Numbered from the stretch's first letter, positions 8,961 through 18,557 are shown. The stretch is 64,000 nucleotides of DNA from an uncultured Bacteroidales bacterium (GCA_902787185.1 CADAFP010000003.1:1-64000); one strand, 5' to 3'. Numbers and translations are program-made. The notes: generated from the sequence alone by a model not told the origin.

Positions 8961-9006
8961 TATTGCCAGATGACAACAATCACTTGAAAAAGTGAAAACA
9001 TTGTAT

Positions 9007-9014
9007 TACCTTTG
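9007..9014 (+). promoter_or_regulatory. -7 element for the coiled-coil secreted protein
   Basis: TACCTTTG is preceded by a TTG about 20 bases upstream and lies 38 bases before the ATG at 9052. Confidence 0.65.
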
Positions 9015-9051
9015 CCAGCAGATTAACTCATCCAAGTAATAAACAGTCACT

Positions 9052-9744
9052 ATGAAGAGAATCAGATTACTCGTCTTATCAATGACCGTCATGGCGATAG
9101 CAGCCATGTCGCCGACCGTGGGCGCACAGGACGTGCAGAGCCTCGAGAAAGACATCGAGACCCACGAGAAGAACATCAAGCAGAACGAAGAAGCCATCAG
9201 GGAGCTCCAGGAGCGCATCGATGAACTCAAGTCGCAAATCAAAGACCTGGAGTCGCAAAAGAAAGCGCTGGAGAAGGAGCTGAAAAGCGAGACCAAGCTG
9301 CGCAAGGAGAAGTTTGCCACACGCGACGACCTGGTTTATGAACAGGAAATCGCCGACGTGCTCTACAACCCCTACAACAAGGCCGACATCGACGAGGCCC
9401 TGCGCAGTTTTGAGGGCATGGAGACCAAGGACGTGATGAAGAAAAGGGAACTCGTCGAGAAATACGGCGAGTACACCAAGGACTTGAAAGAGTTCATGGA
9501 GAAGATGAAGAAACAGTTGTCGGCCAACAAGTGGAAATACCTCTCCTCGACCAGCGACCTGTACAAGAAGTTTGAAAAGGAGCTCAAGGGCACCAAGTAC
9601 TGGAAAGTTTATAACAAGAAGGAGAAAAACGAGAGCATCGACTATCTGGATCGCGTCATGGACAAAATCATGCTCCTCAAGAATGATGGCCTCAAGAGCG
9701 AGAGCCAGTTCAACGAAATCCTCAACATGCTCTACGCCAACTGA
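9052..9744 (+). CDS. Secreted coiled-coil protein of unknown function
   Basis: I do not recognise a family. Residues 1-26 form a signal peptide (KRIR, hydrophobic core, VGAQ). Residues 30-95 are a strongly charged heptad coiled coil rich in Glu, Lys and Leu (repeated KDIE, KNIK, ERIDEL, KALEKELK). The remaining 130 residues are helical and rich in Lys and Glu, with Tyr residues. There is no lipobox, so it is probably a periplasmic soluble protein. It is monocistronic, with its own promoter and a strong intrinsic terminator right after the stop. Confidence 0.8.
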   Translation: MKRIRLLVLSMTVMAIAAMSPTVGAQDVQSLEKDIETHEKNIKQNEEAIRELQERIDELKSQIKDLESQKKALEKELKSETKLRKEKFATRDDLVYEQEIADVLYNPYNKADIDEALRSFEGMETKDVMKKRELVEKYGEYTKDLKEFMEKMKKQLSANKWKYLSSTSDLYKKFEKELKGTKYWKVYNKKEKNESIDYLDRVMDKIMLLKNDGLKSESQFNEILNMLYAN

Positions 9745-9770
9745 CCCACCACCGGGACAACACCATACAA

Positions 9771-9808
9771 GAGGATGTGCCGATTTTATGGCACATCTTC
9801 TTTTTTTC
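9771..9808 (+). terminator. Intrinsic terminator after the coiled-coil gene
   Basis: GATGTGCC (9774-9781) and GGCACATC (9790-9797) form a stem followed by TTCTTTTTTTC. Confidence 0.85.
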
Positions 9809-9844
9809 TTGAACCGATGGGCCTTTTTGGGGGATGAAATTGAG

Positions 9845-9852
9845 TATCTTTG
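9845..9852 (+). promoter_or_regulatory. -7 element before the transposase remnant
   Basis: TATCTTTG lies 28 bases before the ATG at 9881. Confidence 0.5.
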
Positions 9853-9880
9853 TCGGTACCAAAACTAAAAAACACCGACT

Positions 9881-10213
9881 ATGGTTACTGGCGAGATGCC
9901 TGTAATGGTCAATACGTCCTATCGGCCCCGCAATCCAGGCCACGACTACTACGGCAGGGGGACCTATCTCATCACGGTGGTGGTGAGCGGCAGGTCTCCG
10001 TTGCTCGGAGTGCTCGGCGATGATGCCAAGCGACCCCAGGTCGTGCTCTCACCGCTGGGTCAAGCGGTAAAGCAGGCGTGGGAAATCGATGAGATGGCAC
10101 CTGTCAACGGCGTGCCTTCACGCACTGACTACAGCCGATTCCATAGCCTTAACACCCTTGCTGCCGAGATTTGCGCCTTCAACGGCAATGCCTCCATCAT
10201 CAGGCAACAATAA
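9881..10213 (+). pseudogene. Remnant of a REP-associated (IS200-like) tyrosine transposase
   Basis: The first 65 residues resemble the start of Y1-type transposases (RAYT-like). RPRNPGHDYYGRGTYLITV fits the family's 'R-x-P-G-Y-D-Y-x-x-x-G-x-Y-x-V-T' opening, and LSPLGQAVKQAW fits the 'L-x-P-x-G-x-x-V-x-x-x-W' segment. The HUH histidine pair and the catalytic tyrosine that should follow are absent. The last about 40 residues look unrelated, and the frame ends at 110 residues against roughly 170-220 in intact members. I infer a 3'-truncated fossil. A short hairpin terminator follows. Confidence 0.6.
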
Positions 10214-10227
10214 ACCGCCCTAAATGG

Positions 10228-10248
10228 CTACCGTCATCGGTAGTTTTT
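10228..10248 (+). terminator. Intrinsic terminator
   Basis: CTACCG-tcat-CGGTAG is followed by TTTTT. Confidence 0.7.
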
Positions 10249-10304
10249 GGTAATTTTGCAAATTATTCTTGCGTTTTCTCTTGCTCTTTGTGGTAATTTT
10301 ACCT

Positions 10305-10312
10305 TATCTTTG
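10305..10312 (+). promoter_or_regulatory. -7 element for the RepA-like ATPase
   Basis: TATCTTTG lies 53 bases upstream of the ATG at 10365. Another match, TAATTTTG, lies at 10251-10258. Confidence 0.55.
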
Positions 10313-10320
10313 CAGCCGAG

Positions 10321-10360
10321 GACCGTGAAAGTCACGGTCAAAACTATTTTTTTATTTTTT
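10321..10360 (+). promoter_or_regulatory. Leader hairpin followed by U-runs (possible attenuator)
   Basis: GACCGTGA-aag-TCACGGTC (10321-10339) is a perfect 8-bp hairpin at the expected transcript start. It is followed by two runs of seven T before the start codon. This looks like an intrinsic terminator inside the leader. Alternatively it is a 5'-end stabilising hairpin. Confidence 0.5.
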
Positions 10361-10364
10361 TACC

Positions 10365-11438
10365 ATGAACGACATCAATGAAGACAGGTGGCAAGCCCGC
10401 CTGCTTGCCGAGGAGAAGGCAAAAAATAAATTCTCCAGCATCAAAGAAAAGTATGTCATCGACGGCAACGTCGATTATCCCGAGCCCGACTATCTCATCC
10501 GCATCGGGGACGTGCCCACGCTGCCCAAGGGTAACCTGGTCGCCGTCAGTGCCAAGTGGAAGAACGGCAAGACCTTCTTCTGCGACATCCTGAGCGCCAT
10601 CTTCCTGGGCTCCGATGCTTTCACCAACTGCGAGAACCTGCTCAAGCAGGGCAAGGTGCGGTTCATCGACACCGAGCAGGCGAGGAACGACACCGCCCGC
10701 ATCCTCAAGACCATCCATGCCCTCACCCCCGAGGAGCGCCACGACGACATCGAGGTGTCCTGTCTGCGGGGTGCCGACATCGCCACCGAGGACGAGAGCG
10801 ACGAGATTTCCCGCTATGAGTTCGTGCGTCGCACCATCGAGGTCGAGCACCCCGACCTGGTCATCGTTGACGGCATTGCCGACCTGATCTACAACTACAA
10901 CGACGTCATCGAGTCGCAGACGATGGTCAACAGCCTCGCCGCCCTTGCCAACGAGCACAACTGCTGCATCGTCGTGGTCATGCACCAGAACAAGGGCAGC
11001 CACGACAAGACGATGAAGGGACACATCGGCACCATGCTCTACCAGAAGTGCAGCGACGTGTTCCAGGTCGAGAAGCACGGCACCCTGTTCGTTGTCTCCC
11101 ACCCCGTGTCACGCCACCGTCAGATCGAGGGGCTGGCGTTCAAACTCGACGAGAACGCCATCCCCATGGATGCTGCCGCCGACCGCCAGCTGCAACAGGA
11201 ACTGGAAGCACAACAGGAAAAATGGCAGAAGGCTGCCAAGGCAAGGGAGCAGTTGGAAGAGTTCTTCCCCGACGACGACAAGCCCGTGCTCAAGAAGGAC
11301 CTGGTCGAGGCCATGATGGAGAAGAACGGACTCAAACCTGCCATGTGCTACCGCATCGTCAAGACGGCCATCAGCCTGGGAGTCCTCAAGCAACAGGGCA
11401 ACCACCAACTGGTGCTGCAGCCCCACGACGAGAGCTGA
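10365..11438 (+). CDS. RepA-like AAA family ATPase
   Basis: A RecA/DnaB-fold ATPase of the AAA_25/RepA type often found on Bacteroidetes mobile elements. Seen are a Walker A variant SAKWKNGKT (residues 62-70), RFIDTEQ (99-105), Walker B DLVIVDG (164-170) and a sensor-like VVMHQNKG (204-211). A charged helix follows (about 285-310), then a C-terminal winged-helix-like region (about 320-350). By family it may be a hexameric helicase or primase-associated ATPase. No primase, integrase or relaxase lies next to it, so it is an orphan here. The 3' spacer holds a cluster of inverted repeats. Confidence 0.8.
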   Translation: MNDINEDRWQARLLAEEKAKNKFSSIKEKYVIDGNVDYPEPDYLIRIGDVPTLPKGNLVAVSAKWKNGKTFFCDILSAIFLGSDAFTNCENLLKQGKVRFIDTEQARNDTARILKTIHALTPEERHDDIEVSCLRGADIATEDESDEISRYEFVRRTIEVEHPDLVIVDGIADLIYNYNDVIESQTMVNSLAALANEHNCCIVVVMHQNKGSHDKTMKGHIGTMLYQKCSDVFQVEKHGTLFVVSHPVSRHRQIEGLAFKLDENAIPMDAAADRQLQQELEAQQEKWQKAAKAREQLEEFFPDDDKPVLKKDLVEAMMEKNGLKPAMCYRIVKTAISLGVLKQQGNHQLVLQPHDES

Positions 11439-11451
11439 ACCAAGGGAATCA

Positions 11452-11521
11452 TTTTTCTACTTTTTCTACTTTATATATATAACTAGTAGAAAAAATAGAA
11501 AAGATATAAAAGATATAAATG
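11452..11521. repeat. Inverted period-9 array downstream of the RepA-like gene
   Basis: Two TTTTTCTAC units and TTTATATAT (11452-11478), then a 7-base centre, then GTAGAAAAA, ATAGAAAAG, ATATAAAAG and ATATAAATG (11486-11521). The arms are complementary and every unit is 9 bp. Confidence 0.8.
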
Positions 11522-11528
11522 GTGTGTC

Positions 11529-11577
11529 ATCGCAAGTTTTGACACAACTATTATATCAATATCTTTACCCTTGCGAT
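11529..11577. repeat. Inverted repeat between the two period-9 arrays
   Basis: ATCGCAAG (11529-11536) and CTTGCGAT (11570-11577) are perfect complements. Inside and overlapping lie TGTGTCA and TGACACA. Confidence 0.6.
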
Positions 11578-11587
11578 TTTATACCGA

Positions 11588-11683
11588 TTCTACTCTTTCT
11601 ACACTTTCTATTGCATACACTCTTTCTACTCCACTTCCTCATTTTCCGTGTATGCTTGTAGAACGAGTAGAAACAGTAGAAAA
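11588..11683. repeat. Second inverted period-9 array
   Basis: Five 9-bp units of the TTCTACTCT type (11588-11632), a 15-base centre, then GTGTATGCT, TGTAGAACG, AGTAGAAAC and AGTAGAAAA (11648-11683) in the opposite orientation. Confidence 0.8.
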
Positions 11684-11736
11684 GATAGCCTGATTTCTTC
11701 TAAATGTTTGTCATTGATTTATAGATTTTAAGTGTA

Positions 11737-11770
11737 CGGTGCCCGTCGACGAGACGCGCATCGTTTTTTT
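11737..11770 (+). terminator. Strong intrinsic terminator in a gene-free spacer
   Basis: CGGTGC-c-CGTC-gacga-GACG-c-GCATCG is followed by TTTTTTT. The nearest plus-strand gene ends 300 bases upstream. It therefore ends either a long 3' UTR of the RepA-like gene or a separate short RNA. Confidence 0.7.
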
Positions 11771-11798
11771 ATCCCTATGGACAGATTCATACTAAGTT

Positions 11799-11835
11799 CG
11801 GTATTTCAATTGACAAGCATTTATCCGAAATACCG
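11799..11835. repeat. Inverted repeat CGGTATTTC/GAAATACCG
   Basis: A perfect 9-bp inverted repeat (11799-11807 and 11827-11835) with a 19-base spacer. The rest of the 553-base spacer 11439-11991 shows no ORF that I trust. Confidence 0.5.
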
Positions 11836-11991
11836 TTAAGAACTCTATCATAAATCATTACAGCCCCACTTGGGACGAGTTCCCCCTATCAAAAAAAATG
11901 AAAAAGTATGTAGTTTTTTGCCACCCCGCTGCGTCTAATGATTGAAAACAATCAAAAACAAGAAATACTAATTATCTAAAAATGCTGAATT

Positions 11992-12510
11992 ATGGAACAA
12001 GAGAATTTAAATCTGAATGGCCTTGAAAACCCCAACAAGGAAGAAATGTTGAAACGCATTCAAGGCAAATGCGCCAAGCAAAGAGTCCTATTCTGGGGCT
12101 TATTCCTCACTTCGCTTCTGTTTTTTTTCTATAATTTCCCTATTGAAGATAAGGCGGATTCGATTGGTGAATCACTGCTACTTGCAATCGCTGTCATGAG
12201 TGCCTTCAGTATATGGTGGTATGGCAAATTGAGTAAGACAGATGATGTTAAGCAGTTTCTGACCAAGTGGGTCAAAGGCACCAAGTGGATTAATCTGATC
12301 ACATCATTTTTTGGTGGTCTTTTTTTCGGCTTCTTCTTGGGGGAAATCATAGAAGGCCCCATCTTAGAAAGGATGGAACTCAGCGAAAAATTGCTAACCA
12401 TCGCATTCTTTGTTCTGCTTACCGCTGGCCTCATCTACACATTTATATCTATTAGAAGACTGAAAATGGACAATGACATCGCCACCCTGAAAGAGCTTGA
12501 GGGCATTTAA
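11992..12510 (+). CDS. Small integral membrane protein of unknown function
   Basis: No family is recognised. The 172-residue protein has a polar N-terminus of about 28 residues and four hydrophobic segments: about 30-47 (VLFWGLFLTSLLFFFY), 62-78, 100-117 (GGLFFGFFLGE) and 132-152. A short charged tail follows. It has no signal peptide. The gene is more AT-rich than the core genes around it. It sits between the RepA-like ATPase and the restriction-modification locus and ends at an intrinsic terminator, so it is a separate unit. Confidence 0.75.
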   Translation: MEQENLNLNGLENPNKEEMLKRIQGKCAKQRVLFWGLFLTSLLFFFYNFPIEDKADSIGESLLLAIAVMSAFSIWWYGKLSKTDDVKQFLTKWVKGTKWINLITSFFGGLFFGFFLGEIIEGPILERMELSEKLLTIAFFVLLTAGLIYTFISIRRLKMDNDIATLKELEGI

Positions 12511-12569
12511 TGCCCAGGAAGCCATCATTTGTCCTTCAGCAGGTCCAACCCCAGGCAGTACCGATACAA

Positions 12570-12611
12570 GAGGGTATGTCATCATTCAGTTATGGCTTAC
12601 CCTCTTTTTTC
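12570..12611 (+). terminator. Intrinsic terminator
   Basis: GAGGGTA (12570-12576) pairs with TACCCTC (12598-12604), extended by partly paired inner bases, and is followed by TTTTTT. Confidence 0.85.
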
Positions 12612-12655
12612 ATTTGTTTGGCTTGTGTGTTTGTGAATCGTATTCAAAAAATGTG

Positions 12656-12663
12656 TATCTTTG
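12656..12663 (+). promoter_or_regulatory. -7 element for the hsd operon
   Basis: TATCTTTG with a TTTG about 22 bases upstream lies 27 bases before the hsdM ATG. Confidence 0.6.
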
Positions 12664-12689
12664 TGGTTCAATGAAATAACACCAAGCCT

Positions 12690-14170
12690 ATGATTACAGG
12701 AGAAATCAAGAATAGAATAGATAGTATTTGGGACACCTTTTGGACCGGTGGCATCACCAATTCCATCACCATTCTCGAGCAGATGACCTATCTGTTCTTT
12801 ATGAAGATGCTTGACGATGCACAGCGCACCAAGGAAGCCAATGCCAACGCTATGGGTGTGGCAGTGTCTGAGCCGACTATCGGCTATGGGTCGTGGCACA
12901 ATCCTGAGACTGACCGCAACGTTCCCTACGAAGACCTGCGGTGGAGCACGTTCAAGAACTATGACCCTGAGACTATGTACCGCATTGTCAGCAAGGACGT
13001 GTTTGTGTTCATCAAGAACCTGAGCAGTGGCAAGGAGTCGGCCTACAGCCGTTTCATGGAGAATGCGACCTTCCTGATTCAAAGCCCAAGAACCCTTACC
13101 AAGATTGTCGAGGGCATCGACCACCTCGACATGAACAACCGTGACACGATGGGCGATGTCTATGAGTATGTGCTCAGCAAGATGGCGGCTTCGGGCAACA
13201 ACGGTCAATTCCGCACACCTCGACACATCATCCGTATGATGGTCGAGATCATGCAGCCCACTTTGAAGGACACCATCTGTGACCCTGCTATGGGTAGTGC
13301 AGGATTCATTGTCGAGAGTGCCAAGTATGTGCGGGAGCATTACAAGTCCGAACTGTTGAAGAAGGAGAATGCCCACCACTACAAGAACGAGATGCTGCAC
13401 GGTTTCGACACCGACTTCACGATGCTGCGTATCGGAGCGATGAACCTGATGCTGCATGGTGTCGATAACCCCGATATCCAATACCGAGACAGCCTCTCAA
13501 CTGATAATACAGACGAGAACAGGTATACGCTTTGCTTGGCGAATCCACCCTTCACGGGCAGCCTCGACAATGAGGCAGTGAGCAAGTCTTTGCTTGCCAT
13601 CACCAAGACCAAGAAAACTGAATTGCTGTTTGTCAGCCTGTTCATCCGTATGCTGCAAATGGGTGGTCGCTGTGCTTCTATCGTTCCTGACGGTGTATTG
13701 TTCGGTAACAGTACGGCACATAAGGCACTGAGGAAAGAACTCATCGACAACCAACGGCTGCAAGCGGTCATCTCAATGCCATCAGGTGTGTTCCAACCCT
13801 ATTCAGGAGTTTCCACTGCTGTTCTTGTGTTCACCAAGACCAATGCAGGAGGCACGGATAAGGTGTGGTTCTACGATATGAAAGCCGATGGCAAAAGCGT
13901 ACCGAGTGCCCCGAGAATGACATCCCTGACGTGATTGCACGTTTCAAGAACATGGATGCCGAGGCGACAAGGACACGCAAAGAACAGTCCTTCCTTGTTC
14001 CCGTCGAGGAAATCCGCAATAACGACTACGACCTGAGCATCAACAAGTACAAGGAAGTGGAACGTGTCAAGGTCGAATATGAAGCCCCCGAGGTCATCTT
14101 CGGCAAGATTGCCACCCTGCAACAGGACATCAACAACGCAATGTTAGAATTTAAGGCGAAATATTTATGA
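12690..14170 (+). pseudogene. hsdM: Type I restriction-modification DNA methyltransferase subunit, frameshifted
   Basis: HsdM makes N6-methyladenine together with HsdS. The first frame (12690-13934) has the helical HsdM N-domain, the SAM motif DPAMGSAGF (about 198-206) and the catalytic NPPF (about 284). The reading frame breaks near 13890. After MKADG it runs out of frame to a stop at 13934, while the true continuation (KRTECPENDIPDV and on) is in another frame and runs to 14170. Intact relatives have about five more residues at this point, so a short deletion rather than a single miscalled base fits best. The C-terminal part that contacts HsdS would be lost unless the ribosome shifts frame. 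The stop overlaps the hsdS start (ATGA). Confidence 0.85.
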
Positions 14171-15270
14171 GGGAAGGTTGGACATATAAGAAGTTAGGAG
14201 ATATTTGTGAAATTATAACTAAGGGTACAACACCAACAACTCTTGGCTATAATTTTATCGATGATGGAATTAACTTCATCAAAATTGAATGTATCGGTAC
14301 TAACAGAAATCTAATAAAGGATAAACTCAATTATATTTCAGAAGAATGTAATAAATCTATGAGCAGGTCTCAACTGCAAGAAAAAGATTTATTATTTTCT
14401 ATAGCAGGAGCCTTAGGCCGAATATACATAGTAGAAAAGTCTGTTTTACCTGCTAACACGAATCAAGCATTATCCATAATAAGATTAAGAGACAAACAAG
14501 ATTTATTCCTTCAATACCTGTCTATTTTTTTAAATTCTAACACTATTAAACGGCAGATTGAAAAGGATAAAGTAGGTGTTGCCCAATTAAACTTGTCTTT
14601 AAGTCAAGTAAGGAATTTTATTATACCTATTCCTCCACTTGCGGAGCAGGAGCGGATTGTTGCGGAACTTGACTTGCTTTCGGGCATCATCGAGAAGAAG
14701 AAAGAACAACTCAAAGCCTACGACCAACTCGCACAGTCCATCTTCTACACCATGTTTGGCGACCCCATCGACAACGGACGGGCATACAAACAAAATGAAC
14801 TACTAAGTGAAGGAAAATATAAAGTTCTAAGGGTTGGCAACTTTTTTACTAACAGCAATTTTTATTACTCTGATTTAGAATTAGAAGATAATAAATATTG
14901 TGACAATGGCGACTTACTCTTTGCTTGGTCTGCTTCTTTTGGGGCATTTATATGGAATGGTGGAAAAGTAATCTTCCATTACCATATTTGGAAAGTGCTG
15001 TATGATGAGCAACAATTGAATAAGATCTTCTATCGATTTTTGCTAAATACCATGACAAATGCCTTCATGAACGATGTTCATGGCATTGGAATGGTTCATT
15101 TAACTAAGCAAGGCATGGAAGAATATAATATACCAATCCCTCCTCTCTCGTTGCAGCAGGAGTTTGCTGAGAAGGTGGAGGCGATAGAGCGGCAGAAGGC
15201 TCTTGTTCAACAGTCCATTGAGGAGACACAGACGATGTTTGACTGCACAATGGATAAATACTTCGGATAA
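14167..15270 (+). CDS. hsdS: Type I restriction specificity subunit
   Basis: Recognises the bipartite DNA target for HsdM and HsdR. Two target-recognition domains are visible. TRD1 covers residues 1-155. It is followed by the conserved helix PPLAEQERIVAELDLLSGI and KAYDQLAQSIFYTMFGDP. TRD2 covers about 205-320 and is followed by the second helix PPLSLQQEFAEKVEAIERQ. TRD2 lacks some 20 residues at its start compared with TRD1. Both TRDs are clearly AT-richer than the conserved helices and than hsdM/hsdR, as expected for swapped modules. The frame is intact, unlike its partners. hsdR begins 3 bases after the stop. Confidence 0.9.
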   Translation: MREGWTYKKLGDICEIITKGTTPTTLGYNFIDDGINFIKIECIGTNRNLIKDKLNYISEECNKSMSRSQLQEKDLLFSIAGALGRIYIVEKSVLPANTNQALSIIRLRDKQDLFLQYLSIFLNSNTIKRQIEKDKVGVAQLNLSLSQVRNFIIPIPPLAEQERIVAELDLLSGIIEKKKEQLKAYDQLAQSIFYTMFGDPIDNGRAYKQNELLSEGKYKVLRVGNFFTNSNFYYSDLELEDNKYCDNGDLLFAWSASFGAFIWNGGKVIFHYHIWKVLYDEQQLNKIFYRFLLNTMTNAFMNDVHGIGMVHLTKQGMEEYNIPIPPLSLQQEFAEKVEAIERQKALVQQSIEETQTMFDCTMDKYFG

Positions 15271-15273
15271 ACT

Positions 15274-18200
15274 ATGAGAAACTTCGACTATCTTCGGGAA
15301 TTGGGTTTGACTGACCTGCACAACTTCTGCTCGGCAGCCGAGGAGATGCAGGTGAGCAATCCCGACCTGAGCGCCATCAGCGCCAGGAAGGCATTGGAGT
15401 ATATCGTCAGGGCTCTCTATGTGATGAAAAACATCGATGTGCCCGAGCGGGTGTCCCTGTTTGAACTTGTGGATGGCGAGGTGTTCCGTGAGTATATCGG
15501 CGACGAGCGGGTAATGAAGGCTGTCCACTATGTGCGCAAGGTGGGCAACAACGGGGCACACGGCAAGCATGTGTCAAGCGGGGAATCGTTCTTCTGCCTG
15601 CTCAACCTCTACAATGTGGTTGCCGCCATCCTGCACAAGCTGATGTTTATCAAAGAGGTCGTTCCGTTTGACAGGAACCTCATCCCCAACAGCCCCCAAG
15701 CATCGGTCATCACCCCTGCCACGGTGACGGTGACACCCACGTCGACTATCGTCGAGGCGGCAGACAAAGAGGCTGTCGAGGACAAAAACCCTGTGGTGGA
15801 AGTCGCATCTGACATATCGGAGGCCGAGACCCGCAAACTCTACATCGACCTGATGCTGAAAGAGGCAGGTTGGGACGTGTTGGACACCGAGGGAGCGATT
15901 CAGCCCTCTAAGGCTTGCATAGAGGTCGAGGTTGAAGGGATGCCCAATGCCGAGGGCAAGGGCTACTGTGATTATGTGCTGTTCGGCAGTAATGGTCTGC
16001 CCCTTGCAGTCATTGAGGCCAAAAGGACAAGCGTTTCTCCCGTCAAGGGCAAACATCAAGCCGAACTGTATGCCGATTGTCTTGAAAAGCGATATGGAGT
16101 GAAGCCTGTTATATACTACACAAACGGCTTTGAGACCAACATCATTGACGGCCTGGGCTATCCGCCCCGTCGGCTCTACGCTTTCCACACCGAGGGCGAT
16201 TTGGAATTGCTCATACAGAAAAGAAAACGGCACGACATCACCGACTTCAGCGTGAAGGACAGCATCACCGACCGCCATTACCAGAAAATGGCGATTAAAT
16301 CGGTGTGTGAGCACTTCAACACCAAGCATCGTCGAGGCCTGCTGGTGATGGCGACGGGAACGGGCAAGACGAGAGTGGCCATCTCGCTGGTTGACGTGCT
16401 GACCCGCAACGGATGGGTGAAGAACGTCCTGTTCCTTGCCGACAGGATTCCGTTGGTCAGCCAGGCGCACAAGAACTTCGTGAAGTTGCTGCCCCACACA
16501 ACTATATCGACACCGACGAGAAAGCCTTCAGTGTCGGTCGGTTTGACCTGATTATCATCGACGAGGCTCATCGCAGCATCTTCGGCAAGTATTCTGCCAT
16601 CTTCAACTACTTTGACGCGCTGCTTGTGGGCTTGACAGCGACACCCCGTGACGAGGTGGACAAGAGCACCTACGAGACCTTCCAAATGGAACAAGGTGTG
16701 CCCAACTATGCCTATGAGTTGGAGGATGCCGTGGCCGAGGGCTACCTTGTCAACTACAAGGGCTTCAAACGTGGTTCACTCATCCTGAAAGAGGGCATCA
16801 AGTACAACAACCTGAGCGCCGAGGAAAAAGAGCAACTCGAGAAGGTGTGGGAGTATGAACAGGCTGTCAAGGCTATTGAAGGAGATCCCCAACACCGAGA
16901 CATTGAGAGCAAGGAGATATTCAACTACATCTTCAACCTTGACACCATCGACCGTGTGCTGCAAGACCTGATGGAGAACGGTCTGAAGGTGCAGAGCGGA
17001 GAGCGCATCGGCAAGAGCATCATCTTTGCCTACAACCACCGCCACGCCGAGATGATTGTCGAGCGGTTCTACTACCTCTATCCTGAATACTCAGCCGACT
17101 TCTGTGCCCTTATCGACAACTATGTCACCTATTCCAAAGACCTCATCGACAAGTTCGAAATCAGGGACGGTAATCCGCAGATAGCCGTTTCGGTCGATAT
17201 GCTTGACACCGGCATTGACGTGCCCGATGTGCTCAACCTCGTGTTCTTCAAGGTGGTCAAGAGTAAAATCAAGTTCATGCAGATGATTGGCCGAGGCACA
17301 CGTCTGTCACAGGGCATCTTCGGACCAGGGAAAGACAAGGAGCATTTCTACATCTTTGACTGGTGCAGGAACTTCGAGTATTTCGACAAGAATCCTGACG
17401 GGCAGACAGCAGCCATTGCACCGTCGCTGACCGAGAAGATTTTCAGCATTCGGGCAAAGATTGCCTTCCACTTGCAGCATCAGCAGTGGCAAGAAGACGA
17501 GTATGCCCGGAGGCTGCATGACGAAATCAAGACGCTGTTGAAAGAACAGGTCGCCTCGCTCAGTGACAGCCACATCTCAGTGAGGGAAAAGTGGGCTGAC
17601 GTAAGCCACTTCAAGGACAACGACTCATGGACATACATTTCGGAGGTTGATGTCAACACGTTGAGCAATGTCATCGCACCCTTGCTACCCAAAAACACCC
17701 TCGACGAGAGTGCCAAGAAATTTGACCTGTTGGTGATGCTGATTGAACTGTCGCTGATTGGCGGGGAGGGCAATGCCACCAAAGCGGTGCACTCGGTTCA
17801 AACGATTGCCGAGAAACTGCAAGAGAAAGCCACCTTGCCACAGGTACAGGCCAAGATGGGCACCATCAAGGAAGTATTGACTGATGTGGCTTGGCAGAAC
17901 GTCTCGCTCAAATGGCTTGAGAAAGTCAGGAACGACCTGAGAGACCTCATCAAGTTCCTTCTTGGTCAAGGTGGGCAATGGTTCACCGTCGATATCGAGG
18001 ACGAAATCAGCGACGAGGGCACGATGGAAGGCATCACACCCCGTGTGTCCTACAAGCAAAGTGTATTGGACTTCCTGTCGAAGAACAGAAACCTGCCCGT
18101 GCTCCAAAAGATCTACGACATGGAGCAGCTGACAGCAGCCGACTTCACCGAACTTGAACGCATCCTGTGGCAAGAACTCGGCAGTAAGGATGACTACGAC

Positions 18201-18509
18201 AAGTTCACCAATGGGATGCTTTGTGGTAGCAATGTCGCCATGTTCGTCCGCTCATTGGTCGGTGTTGACCGCAAGAATGCGGTCAGACGCTTCTCTGAGT
18301 TCATTTCGGGTAACGAGTTGAATGCCGAACAAGAGGATTTCCTGAATACCATTATCGCCTATGTATGCGAGAACGGTGACATCACCAAGGAGATTGTCGT
18401 TAACGAGTCGCCCTTTGACGAGCAACTGTCGGTCTTCACCCCCTATATGCTGCCCCTTGCCAAGTACATCGACACCATCCACGGTGTCATCACCCCACAG
18501 TCGGCATAA
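15274..18509 (+). pseudogene. hsdR: Type I restriction endonuclease subunit, disrupted by an internal deletion
   Basis: HsdR is the ATP-driven translocase and nuclease. The first frame (15274-16551) starts with a DUF4145/HEPN-like region (SARKALEYIVRALY). The nuclease domain follows, with the usual acidic and 'E-x-K' features (PLAVIEAKRT), then Walker A ATGTGKTR (about 359-366). The DEAH box (IIIDEAHRS), GLTATPR and the rest lie in another frame up to 18509. The break is at about 16500-16505. After LLPHTT the protein should continue through a segment with a STYPTM-like motif of about 20-30 residues; this is missing, and the next recognisable residues are YIDTDEKAF. I infer a frame-shifting deletion that removes helicase motif Ia/Ib and inactivates restriction. 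Confidence 0.88.
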
Positions 18510-18513
18510 GAAA

Positions 18514-18550
18514 AAGCACTTGCAAAATGGGTTGCAAGTGCTTGATTTTT
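18514..18550. terminator. Bidirectional terminator between hsdR and the tRNA gene
   Basis: AAGCACTTGCAA (18514-18525) and TTGCAAGTGCTT (18532-18543) form a perfect 12-bp stem. It is followed on the plus strand by GATTTTT and on the minus strand by TTTTTC. Confidence 0.9.
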
Positions 18551-18557
18551 AGGATTG

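Noticed and set aside
11799..11835. Inverted repeat as insertion-sequence ends
   Set aside because: The arms are only 19 bases apart with no gene between and no target duplication seen.
11868..11880. CCCACTTGGG matching the tRNA 3' arm, as an attachment-site copy
   Set aside because: Only 10 bases match, the word is nearly palindromic and no integrase is present. Kept only as a hint in the accessory-stretch finding.
13860..13920. hsdM frame break as a programmed frameshift
   Set aside because: No slippery heptamer or following pseudoknot is visible, and conserved residues are missing at the break, so deletion fits better.
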